Shown piece by piece: positions 7,991 to 16,395 of a stretch of 39,591 bases of DNA; within the stretch, counting starts at the first letter, position 1; each line of letters starts with the position of its first letter. The stretch comes from Prochlorococcus sp. AG-412-I05. GTDB lineage: Bacteria > Cyanobacteriota > Cyanobacteriia > PCC-6307 > Cyanobiaceae. The stretch covers positions 1 to 39,591 of the forward strand of contig QCLC01000014.1 in the NCBI GenBank assembly GCA_003214855.1, given 5' to 3'. The notes beneath the pieces were generated by a model, which worked only from the letters and a program-made list of their open reading frames with translations, did no database searches and was not told where the DNA came from. Made by a program: the position numbers and the translations under genes.

Positions 7991-10900
7991 TCAGAAGAAC
8001 CCTGATTTCTCAACCTCGGAACCGACAAATGTATTCAGGAAACTCTCTCTATAGGAGTTATATTCTTGTTGTGCATCATCCCAAGATTCAATTTTTCCTA
8101 CAGACATCATCGCATCAGACAAGTTGTTAAAGCCTGAGCTGTCTCCTTGAAGGCCTTGGCCAAATGATCCTTCTACATTGCCATTCGTTGCCCATTGCAA
8201 TTGACTCCATTGTGAGCCTGCAGATAAGAATGCTACACGATATAAATCTATCCCAGAGGTGGTTTGTAGAATTCTCAAAGGGATTAGTGACTTGTCTAAG
8301 CCATCCTTGACTTCTTTTTTCCAGTGGCTGATTTCACTATCCTCTGCCTTTCGGCCATAGAGACTTTCGGTCGCGCCAGTAACGATATCTCGAGTAGAAA
8401 GATCATCTAAATCTTCCCCATAATAGTTGATAATGTCGTTGCTGTATTCTGAAACTATAGATTTTGCTAATTCCTCTGCGCTTCCACCCTTGCCAAGAAT
8501 TCCTGCAGATAGGTTCGCTTGGTGTGATGGCCATAATGATGAGCCTGCATAAGCGAGGTAGGTGAGATTGGCTAAGTTACCTCGTTGTTCGACTTGCTTA
8601 CCTTGGAAGGTACTTGAAAGGTTCGTATCAGTTGCGCCGATGAGATCTAATTCATTTACTTCTAGCAACCCAGGTAGGTTGATAACAAGCTGTTGTGTCG
8701 TATTTATACCTCTTTCACTAGAGGAATGATTGCCATTTGCTGAATTACCCTGAGCAATCATCAGGTAGTCACCTGATAAAAGCGCTCCATTACCCAAACC
8801 ACCTGTCAGGACTGGGTTTGCTGTAACTGTGTTATCTGGGAGATCAAGTTCCTCAACTAAATTGAGAGGCATCGATTCATTTCGAAGATTGATTATACGA
8901 TCATCTGGTGTATGTGAACCACCATGCCCACCATGCCCACCATGCGCATCAGGTTCTGATGTGGCAATAAAATGGCCAGCATTTAGCTGCATCGTGAATT
9001 GTTTTGATTTAGAACCTGATTGAGCAGTAATGACTACATTTTCAAGCGCTGACTGGGCATAGCTATTAAAGCCTGCAGTCAAAACAAGATTGCTTAGATC
9101 TGAAAGGCTGCTGTCAAGGAATAGTGCATCAGCCAAGACATTTGAGTCTGGCAAGTATCCACCTTCCATCTTGCCTGTTTGGTAATTGAGGCTGAGAGCA
9201 GCACCATCAAGGACAACCACCCTTAATCCATCTTCGCTACTATTTTGACTTTTATGCTTCCCCTCAGACACTTTAACTTTATAGGCAACAATAACATCTT
9301 GAAAATTATCTAAATTCATATCAGCGATTGCAACACTAACCTGATCGCTCGAGATGTCTTCTGAGACCTCGTAGTGGTGTTCTCCATGCTTAACGTCTTT
9401 CTTAATGCTCTCAAAAGGAGAGAAGTTGAAAACATTCTTCCAGCCTTTACCATCGTTGTTTGCTGAAGCCCATCCATTGACCTTGAGATCATTGATATTG
9501 ACGGTTCCATCCTTCTTCTCTTTGTCAAAGCCTGCTGTGAATAACTCTCGACGTCCATCACCTGTGAAGTCTTCTACAAAAGCCCATGGAGCAATGCTTG
9601 CTTGATAAGGCTTGATTGAGGATAGTTCCTTTGTTTTGCCATCTAATAATGAACTACCATCATAGACTCTTATTTCGCCACCTGTAGCTTTAGAGCTTGT
9701 GGTTAGCACTACATCTTGAACAAAATCATCACTGAGGTCTCCAACTTGCATTCTTACTGCGTTCTCGGAAATACCTAGCTCAGGATTTAGATGTCTGGCG
9801 CTTAAGTCTTGTGCAAGCCTTATTTCAATGTTTCGATTCTGATCGAAGCCATCCAAATCAGACGTTATATTGAAACCTTCAGCAGGTACTAGCCAACTAG
9901 AATCAGTATTTTCAACCACTGTAACTACTTGCATCATTCCTGCATCTTCATGAGGCAGGATATGGCAGTGAAATACATAAGTGCCGATGTAATCTTGAAA
10001 TAGCATTCTTACGGTTTGATCATTTGCACCCCAGGTGCCAAGATCTGCATAGCCACTTTTGTTGTATCCAATACCCTTACTCTCTATTAGTTCTGGGTTG
10101 GTTGCTTCCTCAATACTGTGAAACTCTCCGCGAAATGGATCAGCCTGGTCGGTCAAACCAGTTTTATTGTTATATGCTTCATATCCAGAAGAATTGACCA
10201 TTGTTACATCTTCTAGAACGCCCTTGTTGATTAGTTCAGTATCACTGTCTTTTGTTTGATAATCATTGATGTGGATATGGAAAGGATGACCAATATATTT
10301 ATTCGGACCATTTGGGGCGATACTCCAGTTTCTCAGTCGCCATTCTTCAATGGTTCCTAATTGTGCGATCGTAAGGCTGCCATTAGGAAAGACATGGTCA
10401 TTAATTAGAAATGGGTTGTCATAGCCAAGCCAGTTTTCAATTCCAGCTGTTGGTTTTTTGGCTTCGTCGAAGGCTGTTACAACCGGTAATTGATGATAAC
10501 GTTCAATTGTTTCACCTGGATTAGCGGCCTCATAGTCTTGAATGGCGGCTTGAGTTGCAGCATCCTGTTCATCCTCAGGGCCAACAAGTACAGCTTTCGA
10601 CCAATTGAATTCCCTTTTTCTGATTGGATCCCACTGATCGGCAAATAGATTAACACTTGGAATTTTTGATGAGTCATAGTCTGACTGTTTAGTTGTTGGT
10701 TGTATATCTTGTGTGTCTATTCCTTTATTCGCTGTATTGATCTGGCTGTTTAATTCACTGGTTGAAAGAGCAGGAGTTCCATCATTAACTTCAAAGTAAG
10801 CCAATGGCCCAGCACTGCTAAGGTCTTTCGTGGTCTCGGATAAGTCAGGGTATCCACCTGTGTTTTCTATTGAGTATTCATCACCGTCTTTTGTAAATGT

Positions 10901-12436
10901 ATTTTTGGTTGGATGTGAGACTAATTGAGATGTTCCTTCAGGTAAATATACCAACACGTCTAATCTTTTGGCAGGTGCTAGAGAGAGAATATTATCGGCT
11001 TGGCTGTATATTGATGTTGTGCTTCCGTCTACCGCCTTCGTGTCATAACGACCTAATGTCCCTTTCGCTGCCTTTATTTGAGGATATTGGTGCCCATCTT
11101 CACCATAGATATACAAAGGAAGATCTACCCAGGTCCCATCCGAAGCTTGGTTTTTTATTCCAATATTGTAAAAATCTTTGTTGGACTGATTACTTAATGT
11201 GATTGACTGCCATCCGCCTTTGCCAGCATCTGCAGTTGGTTGAAATTCTCCATTGACTGTCACCATGTACTGAGTATTGCCTGTGCCATGGTCAAATCCA
11301 GTCAGTTGTGGATTTCCAGTTGAGGGGTCAATACCAATGCCAACCTGCTTCATCACCGCCAGATTTCGAGGAATATCTTTGAAATCTGGAATTTTGCTTA
11401 AAGGATCTCCTATCTGGATAAAACCAGAGAGGCCTCCATAGACTTGTTGGTTAACAGATGGATGGTAATGAGGGTGATACCAATATGAACCTTGTCCATG
11501 ATCTTCTGGTAATGGAATATTTGTAGTCCACTCTTGCCCAGATGTGTATCTGGATACAACATTATCTCCAAATCCAGTTGAGTTCGTATGTGAACCATGG
11601 AAATGGTAATTAGTACTTGTCGTACCACCTAGTCCATCACTAGCGCTATTTCCATACGTTGAGTTTTGAACTAATGTTGCCTTTTGAGCTTGCTCTACTG
11701 TTAAGCCTGGAATGGACAACTTGTTGCTGAAATCAATATTAAGGTCATTGCCAGGCCTTACCATTAGCACAGGGCCTGGGAAGCTGGTTCCTTGCCCCTT
11801 TTCGCTATAGCTGTATAACAGGGAAGGATACCAAAGATCTGGCATATCCATACCTTCTCCATGCATTCCATCGTGAAGATTTGCTAGGAGTGCATCCTTA
11901 TCAAAATTTGATTCAAGCTCGATGCTGCCGTTGTAAGTTCCCCAAAGGGCTGATGGATTGTAATTGTCTAAATTGTTGATTTCGTCATATAGCTCCTCCG
12001 TTAAGCTCCCGTTGGCATTCCAGAATGCATTATTTGTTGCAGCCTGATCAAAGCCTAGTCCTGTATATCCTATCTTAATCAGAGTAGACATTGTTCTATT
12101 TCTTGCTTGCGAATCCCAATTTCCTATTGCAGATGCAGCAATACTTCCGAAGAGATTAGTCCCACTACTTATTACACCATCCTTGAGAGTCACACCCGTA
12201 GTATCTATCATTTGCGGAGCGAGCCATTTATTGATGAACTTATCCATGCCTGGTATGCGAATATTATTAGTCGTTATGTCTAACTGTGTATTAAGAGCTC
12301 CTTTGTCAAGATCTACACTGCTTGCAGAAATTCTGTTGTTTTTATCAATACTGAGCCCGTCAGACAGAATCAGATTGAGTTCACCATTTGCCTTTGTAGG
12401 GAAAAGGCCTCCGATGACGTAATTGACCTTGCTCAC
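7991..12436 (-). CDS. Giant secreted multicopper oxidase with FG-GAP and C-terminal extensions
   Basis: This 1481-residue protein starts at GTG 12436. The copper sites are explicit: HFHGSH near residue 278, WYHPHYH near 319-325, GHPFHIH near 716-721 and FHCHILPHEDAGM near 821-833. The last holds the Cys, two His and axial Met of a type 1 site. Roughly residues 150-850 form the oxidase. Next come FG-GAP-like, Asp-rich repeats (GDLSDDFVQDVV near 902, DFTGDGRREL near 958, ADMNLDNFQDVI near 1040), a His/Gly tract (HGGHGGHGGSH near 1165), and a C-terminal region (1310-1420) resembling the DUF4214 helical module (LYGRKAEDSEISHWKKEV). There is no N-terminal signal peptide, so type I export through the C-terminus is likely by inference. 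Ordinary bacterial laccases are about 450-600 residues. Possible substrates include Mn(II), Fe(II) or phenolics; none can be assigned from sequence. It diverges from the decayed amine oxidase region and lies inside a repeat-bracketed segment. Confidence 0.88.
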   Translation of the reverse strand: MSKVNYVIGGLFPTKANGELNLILSDGLSIDKNNRISASSVDLDKGALNTQLDITTNNIRIPGMDKFINKWLAPQMIDTTGVTLKDGVISSGTNLFGSIAASAIGNWDSQARNRTMSTLIKIGYTGLGFDQAATNNAFWNANGSLTEELYDEINNLDNYNPSALWGTYNGSIELESNFDKDALLANLHDGMHGEGMDMPDLWYPSLLYSYSEKGQGTSFPGPVLMVRPGNDLNIDFSNKLSIPGLTVEQAQKATLVQNSTYGNSASDGLGGTTSTNYHFHGSHTNSTGFGDNVVSRYTSGQEWTTNIPLPEDHGQGSYWYHPHYHPSVNQQVYGGLSGFIQIGDPLSKIPDFKDIPRNLAVMKQVGIGIDPSTGNPQLTGFDHGTGNTQYMVTVNGEFQPTADAGKGGWQSITLSNQSNKDFYNIGIKNQASDGTWVDLPLYIYGEDGHQYPQIKAAKGTLGRYDTKAVDGSTTSIYSQADNILSLAPAKRLDVLVYLPEGTSQLVSHPTKNTFTKDGDEYSIENTGGYPDLSETTKDLSSAGPLAYFEVNDGTPALSTSELNSQINTANKGIDTQDIQPTTKQSDYDSSKIPSVNLFADQWDPIRKREFNWSKAVLVGPEDEQDAATQAAIQDYEAANPGETIERYHQLPVVTAFDEAKKPTAGIENWLGYDNPFLINDHVFPNGSLTIAQLGTIEEWRLRNWSIAPNGPNKYIGHPFHIHINDYQTKDSDTELINKGVLEDVTMVNSSGYEAYNNKTGLTDQADPFRGEFHSIEEATNPELIESKGIGYNKSGYADLGTWGANDQTVRMLFQDYIGTYVFHCHILPHEDAGMMQVVTVVENTDSSWLVPAEGFNITSDLDGFDQNRNIEIRLAQDLSARHLNPELGISENAVRMQVGDLSDDFVQDVVLTTSSKATGGEIRVYDGSSLLDGKTKELSSIKPYQASIAPWAFVEDFTGDGRRELFTAGFDKEKKDGTVNINDLKVNGWASANNDGKGWKNVFNFSPFESIKKDVKHGEHHYEVSEDISSDQVSVAIADMNLDNFQDVIVAYKVKVSEGKHKSQNSSEDGLRVVVLDGAALSLNYQTGKMEGGYLPDSNVLADALFLDSSLSDLSNLVLTAGFNSYAQSALENVVITAQSGSKSKQFTMQLNAGHFIATSEPDAHGGHGGHGGSHTPDDRIINLRNESMPLNLVEELDLPDNTVTANPVLTGGLGNGALLSGDYLMIAQGNSANGNHSSSERGINTTQQLVINLPGLLEVNELDLIGATDTNLSSTFQGKQVEQRGNLANLTYLAYAGSSLWPSHQANLSAGILGKGGSAEELAKSIVSEYSNDIINYYGEDLDDLSTRDIVTGATESLYGRKAEDSEISHWKKEVKDGLDKSLIPLRILQTTSGIDLYRVAFLSAGSQWSQLQWATNGNVEGSFGQGLQGDSSGFNNLSDAMMSVGKIESWDDAQQEYNSYRESFLNTFVGSEVEKSGFF

Positions 12437-12731
12437 AGGAATCTTACGAACTCTAAGCTTCTACCCTAGCTGGGCATAGCGATTTGCCAACATTTTTCAA
12501 GAGTCTATTGATCTATCCTTGCATTGCTTTCACGGTTTTCTGGCTTAAGGTTTGACTGAAAAATCAACTCGCAGCGAGGATGCTTAATTACGGATCTTTT
12601 TGCTCTTGATGCTCTAGTCTTGCTCCAACAGCATCACTTCTTTGCGCTTGCCTTGTTGCTCAGCTAGGAGTTTTTGGCAGGTTCTGTCTGAGCGGATTAC
12701 TTACTTAAGCCTATCTCCCCTAATTTAGATT
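12437..12731. other. Upstream region of the multicopper oxidase
   Basis: About 295 bases without a credible gene separate the oxidase start from the amine oxidase remnant. It presumably carries the oxidase promoter. No regulator box or hairpin stood out. Confidence 0.4.
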
Positions 12732-13174
12732 TCAACCTAAGAATGATCCCTTGCCTAGCCAGGCTTCTGACATTGCGGCAAGTTCACCTAGTTGCCCAAG
12801 GCCATCACACTCAACTTGTCGGTTACGTATAACAATATCCTTATCTAACCCAGGTATCCAGCGGTGCAGGAATGATGCGCGCTTGAGTGTGAGGTATGGA
12901 CGTAGCCCTGGATTGAACTTACGGCAATAATGGAGAACGGCACGATGATGATGTGATATCCGACCAGGACCAGCATTGAAATAACTACCAGTTGGAAGAT
13001 TGCAGACTTGCTTCTCTTATCCTATTTCATTGATGACAACTCCTTCCCGAACTGTCAAATCGCGCCCGCATGTTCTAGATAAGCCTCCCAGATCTCCACA
13101 TTTGCTCTGCGCTCAGCCAATTCATAGGCAAGAGTAAGCCCTGCAATCCCTGCGCCGAAAACAATGATTTGATT
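12732..13174 (-). pseudogene. Decayed flavin-containing amine oxidase (L-amino acid oxidase-like)
   Basis: Read on the minus strand, three pieces in different frames give recognisable flavin amine oxidase sequence in the right order. The first is an FAD-binding Rossmann start (VFGAGIAGLTLAYELAER, with acidic residue WEA after strand 2), ending in TGA near 13067. The second is GRDLTVREG, the usual piece after that strand, ending in TAA. The third is SYFNAGPGRISHHHRAVL, typical of bacterial L-amino acid oxidases, running on to a segment RNRQVECDGLGQLGEL and a TGA at 12732-12734. There is no start codon: an in-frame TAA sits at 13175-13177, directly before the Rossmann strand. Parts between the second and third pieces and the whole C-terminal half are gone. 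An active enzyme would deaminate amino acids to keto acids, ammonia and hydrogen peroxide; this copy cannot be functional. Confidence 0.75.
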
Positions 13175-13470
13175 TTACTAATTTGAGGTATGCCATATCA
13201 AGAGGGGCGCAGGATTCTAAGGAAGGCCCAAAACCATGCAGGAGACCAGGATAGTTATGGCGAAGTTCGTCTAGATGATCTCGATAGGTTCCACCTTGCT
13301 CCTGAAGAAGGTGTTCAGGTTGGATTGGAAGGAAATCAAGGCTTGGTCTTTGCTCCTAGATTTCTTCATACTTCTCATGGCAAAGATTTAGCCCTGCTGA
13401 AGCACGAGGAAGTTGGCTCGATGGAAGATTCAAGTTGTTTGTTGAAGTTTTTTCATGAATTATAGAGGCC
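13175..13470 (-). pseudogene. Possible second decayed reading frame upstream of the amine oxidase remnant
   Basis: On the minus strand a frame reads through about 95 codons with one internal TAG. It includes a stretch such as GTYRDHLDELRHNYPGLL that has ordinary coding composition. It runs directly into the amine oxidase remnant. I do not recognise the family. The opposite-strand frame at 13190-13465 (91 codons, highly charged) looks like its shadow. It may be the remains of a gene that preceded the amine oxidase. Confidence 0.3.
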
Positions 13471-13789
13471 TCGTTGTGATGTCACTGGTTGTTCAGTTGG
13501 TTTGACCGAATTCAAATCTGGCCACGTTGGTAATTCTTGTTTCTAATGTTGTCAAATACCTTAAATAGTATGGGCCAGTATTAAGTTTTTTAAGCCCAAG
13601 TCTTGAAAAGGTCATTGTCATAAGCCATCTCTGATTGTGACGATGTTCTCATCATGAGTATCGCTGGGCTGATCGCTTGTTTGGTATCGAGCTCGCTGAG
13701 GCGAGAGCAGAGTTTCAGGGTTGATCGTCAGGGCTTTTGGTATCTATTTCAGCAGTGTCCATTGAAGTGTCTGGGCCATTTGCCTGGAC
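13471..13789. other. Gene-free stretch before the kinase remnant
   Basis: About 320 bases hold no credible frame. Weak resemblance to the kinase may extend back to about 13755 (CAGTGTCCATTGAA against CAGTGTCTTAGC...ATTGAA), but it is too degraded to be sure. Confidence 0.35.
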
Positions 13790-14051
13790 GATAAGCGAGT
13801 CGAATTCAGCTGCAATGGCACACATGAGCATGTGAGATTGCAAGTTCGAGATCATGTCTCGGAGTGTCAGAGGTTGATCAGGTGCTGATTTTGAGCAGTT
13901 TTAGCGCGGCAATAACACGGCACAACAACCAGGCAGTGGCGTTGGCCTTGCCCTTGTGCCTTTCTTGGTGAAGCGGATGGGAGGCCGCGTTTGGGTTGAG
14001 AATGCTGCTGATGGTGGAGCGATCTTTGTGATTGAGTTGCAACGTTGTCAG
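13790..14051 (+). repeat. Long direct repeat, copy B (decayed)
   Basis: This is a 262-bp partner of 7240-7503 with the same order and orientation, two bases shorter. The two copies enclose about 6.3 kb of accessory DNA. Confidence 0.85.
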
Positions 14052-14069
14052 CCGCTTCAGCAACAATGA
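13790..14069 (+). pseudogene. Broken copy of the sensor kinase C-terminus
   Basis: The sequence matches the kinase 3' end (7240-7503) in the same orientation. Two single-base deletions fall in the G1 region and just after it, and a CAG-to-TAG change gives a stop, so the ATPase domain cannot be made. Similarity ends at 14051 (GTTGCAACGTTGTCAG). After that the copy has its own tail, CCGCTTCAGCAACAATGA, ending at 14069. It abuts the ABC permease, whose longest frame begins inside it. Confidence 0.85.
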
Positions 14070-14097
14070 AGAGACTGTTCTCTCTCCTCCATCAGCA

Positions 14098-14967
14098 GTG
14101 AGCTTTGGCCTTTCGTCTTTGCGTCTGTCACGAGCGACCTTGTCGACTCGCATGGCGCGCTGGGGGATGGTGATTGTGCTCATCTATCTGTTGGTGGCCT
14201 TAATCACCCCCTTGTTGGTGATGGTTGGTGTTTTACCTGAGGGCAACGGTGGGCTTGATAATCCCATTTATGCGCCTCCCTCCTGGGGGCATTGGTGCGG
14301 AACTGATCGTCTCGGACGGGACGTATGTGTTCGCACCATGGAGGGCAGTGGAGTGGCTTTGCAGGTGGTTCTTCTTGCGGTGACCTTGGCTGTGTTGGTG
14401 GGGGTGCCCCTAGGGATGATGAGTGGCTACCTCGGTGGTGCTTTTGATCGCATCTTGGTGTTGGTGATGGACACTCTCTACACCTTGCCGGTGCTGTTGC
14501 TTTCTGTGGTCTTGGCTTTTTTGCTTGGGCGGGGGATTCCCAATGCGGCCGCAGCCCTCTGCGTTGTTTATGTGCCCCAGTACTTCCGTGTGGTTCGTAA
14601 CCAAACAGCCCAGGTGAAAGCAGAACTGTTTGTGGAGGCGGCCCGTTCCCTCGGTGCTGGCCCCATTTGGATCCTGCGCAAATACCTGCTTCGCAATGTG
14701 ATCACATCCGTGCCAGTCCTGCTGACCATGAATGCTGCTGATGCAGTTTTGGTGCTTGGTGGCCTTGGTTTTCTTGGTCTGGGACTGCCGGAAACCGTGC
14801 CTGAATGGGGCAGTGATCTGAATATGGCTCTGGCGGCAGTGCCAACTGGGATTTGGTGGACTGCTCTCTATCCAGGCCTGGCCATGTTCGTACTGGTGCT
14901 GGGACTCTCATTCCTTGGTGAGGGGCTGGAGGCATGGGTGAGTGGTTTCGATGCGTCGACTGACTGA
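14098..14967 (+). CDS. ABC transporter permease, DppC/OppC-like
   Basis: This inner-membrane permease of about 290 residues belongs to the peptide/nickel ABC family. The first helix (GMVIVLIYLLVALITPLLVMVGV) follows a short cytoplasmic N-terminus. The periplasmic loop carries HWCGTDRLGRDVC, the DxxGRD signature of DppC-type subunits. The EAA loop that contacts the ATPase is EAARSLGAGPIWILRKYLLRN. About six helices are expected. The frame is open back to a TTG at 14032 inside the kinase remnant; the GTG at 14098 gives the more natural N-terminus, and ATG at 14152 is a shorter alternative. The partner permease (DppB-like), the ATPases and a binding protein are absent from the window, so they must lie elsewhere. 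The substrate is unknown. Confidence 0.85.
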   Translation: MSFGLSSLRLSRATLSTRMARWGMVIVLIYLLVALITPLLVMVGVLPEGNGGLDNPIYAPPSWGHWCGTDRLGRDVCVRTMEGSGVALQVVLLAVTLAVLVGVPLGMMSGYLGGAFDRILVLVMDTLYTLPVLLLSVVLAFLLGRGIPNAAAALCVVYVPQYFRVVRNQTAQVKAELFVEAARSLGAGPIWILRKYLLRNVITSVPVLLTMNAADAVLVLGGLGFLGLGLPETVPEWGSDLNMALAAVPTGIWWTALYPGLAMFVLVLGLSFLGEGLEAWVSGFDASTD

Positions 14968-15030
14968 TGTCAGATCACTCCCATTGCTTTCTTTATAGGG
15001 CCACACTGGAAGAAGCCTTTGCTTCAAGTC

Positions 15031-15246
15031 ATGCCTTGGTGGACCACATTGATCTTGTTGGCGCTGATGGTCTTCCTTTGGGTCTCCGGGCGCCAAAACC
15101 CTGATGATGTGATCGGTCTGCTTGAGCAGATGCTGGCGATCGGCTTGGCAATGATTGTGCTGTTTATAGGGCAAAATATCTTGCTGGAAAGCATTGTTTT
15201 GCTGCTTGGTTTGCGTCTCCCCGGATCCGCCAAAACCAACTTGTGA
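15031..15246 (+). CDS. Small two-helix membrane protein, unknown function
   Basis: This 71-residue frame starting MPWWTTLILLALMVFLWVSG has a second hydrophobic segment at about residues 36-60 (LAIGLAMIVLFIGQNILL). The loop carries acidic residues (NPDDVIGLLEQ). An in-frame TTG at 15019 is possible, but the ATG at 15031 places the helix close to the N-terminus as expected. It lies between the permease and convergent trmH. I do not recognise a family; hydrophobicity and position argue that it is real. The opposite-strand frame over the same DNA looks like a shadow. Confidence 0.6.
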   Translation: MPWWTTLILLALMVFLWVSGRQNPDDVIGLLEQMLAIGLAMIVLFIGQNILLESIVLLLGLRLPGSAKTNL

Positions 15247-15305
15247 TCAATCGATCGCATGCAAGCCAAGATGTGCTGATCTCATTTTGAGTGTTATCTG
15301 GTTGC

Positions 15306-15995
15306 TTAACAGCGCAGTCTCACGGTGCGGGGGAGGCTTCCTTGGATTTCGCCTTGATCGTTAAGGGCAGGATATGACCTGCCTTCCTGCTGGCACCATG
15401 CTGCAACTTCTGGATAGGCCCACTCAAATAGGCGCTGTTGATAAAGCGCTGGTTCTAGGCCTTCGCCGGCTTGAGGTGCGATACCAGCCTGCCGTCGTTG
15501 ACGTAGGGCCTCAAAGAGCAAGGTTGCTGCTGCTACCGAAACATTCAACGATTGCACCATGCCGCTCATTGGGATGAAGATCCCTTCATCCATCAATGGC
15601 GTCGCCAGCTCACTAAGGCCCCATTTCTCAGCTCCCAGGACGAAGGCTGTCGGTCCGCAGAAGTTGCAGTCGCGGTAGTCGCTTGCGCATCCACCTAGAT
15701 GGGTTCCATAAAGGCGAAAGCCACTTTCCTTGATGGCCTTGACGGCAACTTCGATGCTGCTGTGCTCCTTGAGCGGTATCCACTTTTGGCTTCCCTGAGC
15801 GGTACTGTTGAAGGTGGGCAGGCGTCCTGAATAGTTCACTGCATGGACTTCCAGAACACCCACCGCATCGCAGCTGCGCAGAATGGCTGAGAGGTTGTGT
15901 GGCTTTTCTACGTGCTCAAGCAGAACCGTCAGATCTGCCATTCGGCAATCCAGAACAGCCTTGAGACGATCAAATCGGCGAGGCAGCAGAGGCAT
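15306..15995 (-). CDS. trmH: tRNA (guanosine-2'-O)-methyltransferase, SpoU/TrmH family
   Basis: This 229-residue SPOUT methyltransferase should methylate the ribose of G18 in the tRNA D-loop using S-adenosylmethionine. Motif 1 is EHVEKPHNLSAILRSCDAVG, with the catalytic Arg in LRSCD. Motif 2 is FVLGAEKWGLS, and motif 3, the knot, is PMSGMVQSLNVSVAAATLLFE with the conserved Asn of SLNVS. The start at ATG 15995 gives MPLLPRRFDRL, matching the short N-terminal helix of TrmH. The longer frame from 16043 would read through the coding strand of the next gene. Its ATG shares a CATG (15993-15996) with the divergent ATL start, so no promoter spacer exists between the genes. Confidence 0.92.
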   Translation of the reverse strand: MPLLPRRFDRLKAVLDCRMADLTVLLEHVEKPHNLSAILRSCDAVGVLEVHAVNYSGRLPTFNSTAQGSQKWIPLKEHSSIEVAVKAIKESGFRLYGTHLGGCASDYRDCNFCGPTAFVLGAEKWGLSELATPLMDEGIFIPMSGMVQSLNVSVAAATLLFEALRQRRQAGIAPQAGEGLEPALYQQRLFEWAYPEVAAWCQQEGRSYPALNDQGEIQGSLPRTVRLRC

Positions 15996-16395
15996 GGGCC
16001 AAGCGTCTTTTGACTTGAGGGTATGGGATGCCGTGTCCCTCATCCCTTTCGGCCAGTTAGCAACCTATGGTCAGATTGCCGAGATGATTGGTGCCTATGG
16101 ATGTGCCCGTCAGGTGGGTTGGGCTATGCGTCGATTACCTTTGCCATCCAAGGTTCCTTGGCATCGAGTGGTGAATGCGAAAGGGATGATTTCGATGAGT
16201 TTGAGCCGCGAAGGATCTGACTGGATGCAGCGGCAGATGTTGATCGCTGAAGGAATCCTTGTGGATGCCGAGGGTCATTTGCCCTTAAGACAGCATCTTT
16301 GGCGGCCGCAGTTGAGTGATGAGGGCTTCGTGTTGGGAACGGCTCAGGGAGGCGTTAGCTCTGGAAGGTTCATCTCAGCCCAGCACAACCATTGA
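15994..16395 (+). CDS. Alkyltransferase-like protein (ATL; MGMT fold lacking the active cysteine)
   Basis: This protein of about 133 residues matches the DNA-binding half of O6-alkylguanine-DNA alkyltransferase. It shows IPFGQLATYGQIAEMIG, then CARQVGWAMRRLPLPSKVPWHRVVNAKGMIS. The PCHRV motif of true alkyltransferases is PWHRV here. The reactive cysteine is therefore replaced by tryptophan, as in ATL/YbaZ proteins. Those bind O6-alkylguanine and flag it for nucleotide excision repair instead of removing the alkyl group. The ATG at 15994 overlaps the divergent trmH start by two bases. Upstream in-frame codons back to 15883 would lie inside trmH antisense and are unlikely. The stop TGA at 16393-16395 overlaps the TTG of rsmB, suggesting coupling. 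Confidence 0.88.
   Translation: MGQASFDLRVWDAVSLIPFGQLATYGQIAEMIGAYGCARQVGWAMRRLPLPSKVPWHRVVNAKGMISMSLSREGSDWMQRQMLIAEGILVDAEGHLPLRQHLWRPQLSDEGFVLGTAQGGVSSGRFISAQHNH

Noticed and set aside
8829-12422. Several plus-strand frames inside the multicopper oxidase
   Set aside because: They overlie an intact 1481-codon gene with clear domains and have no start signals or motifs.
13190-13465. 91-codon plus-strand frame after the amine oxidase remnant
   Set aside because: Highly charged, no motif, and the opposite strand gives a more ordinary coding frame with one stop. Taken as a shadow of a decayed minus-strand gene.
13621-13790. Possible response regulator fragment before the kinase remnant
   Set aside because: No aspartate pocket or receiver-domain motif appears in any frame; similarity to the kinase upstream part is too weak.
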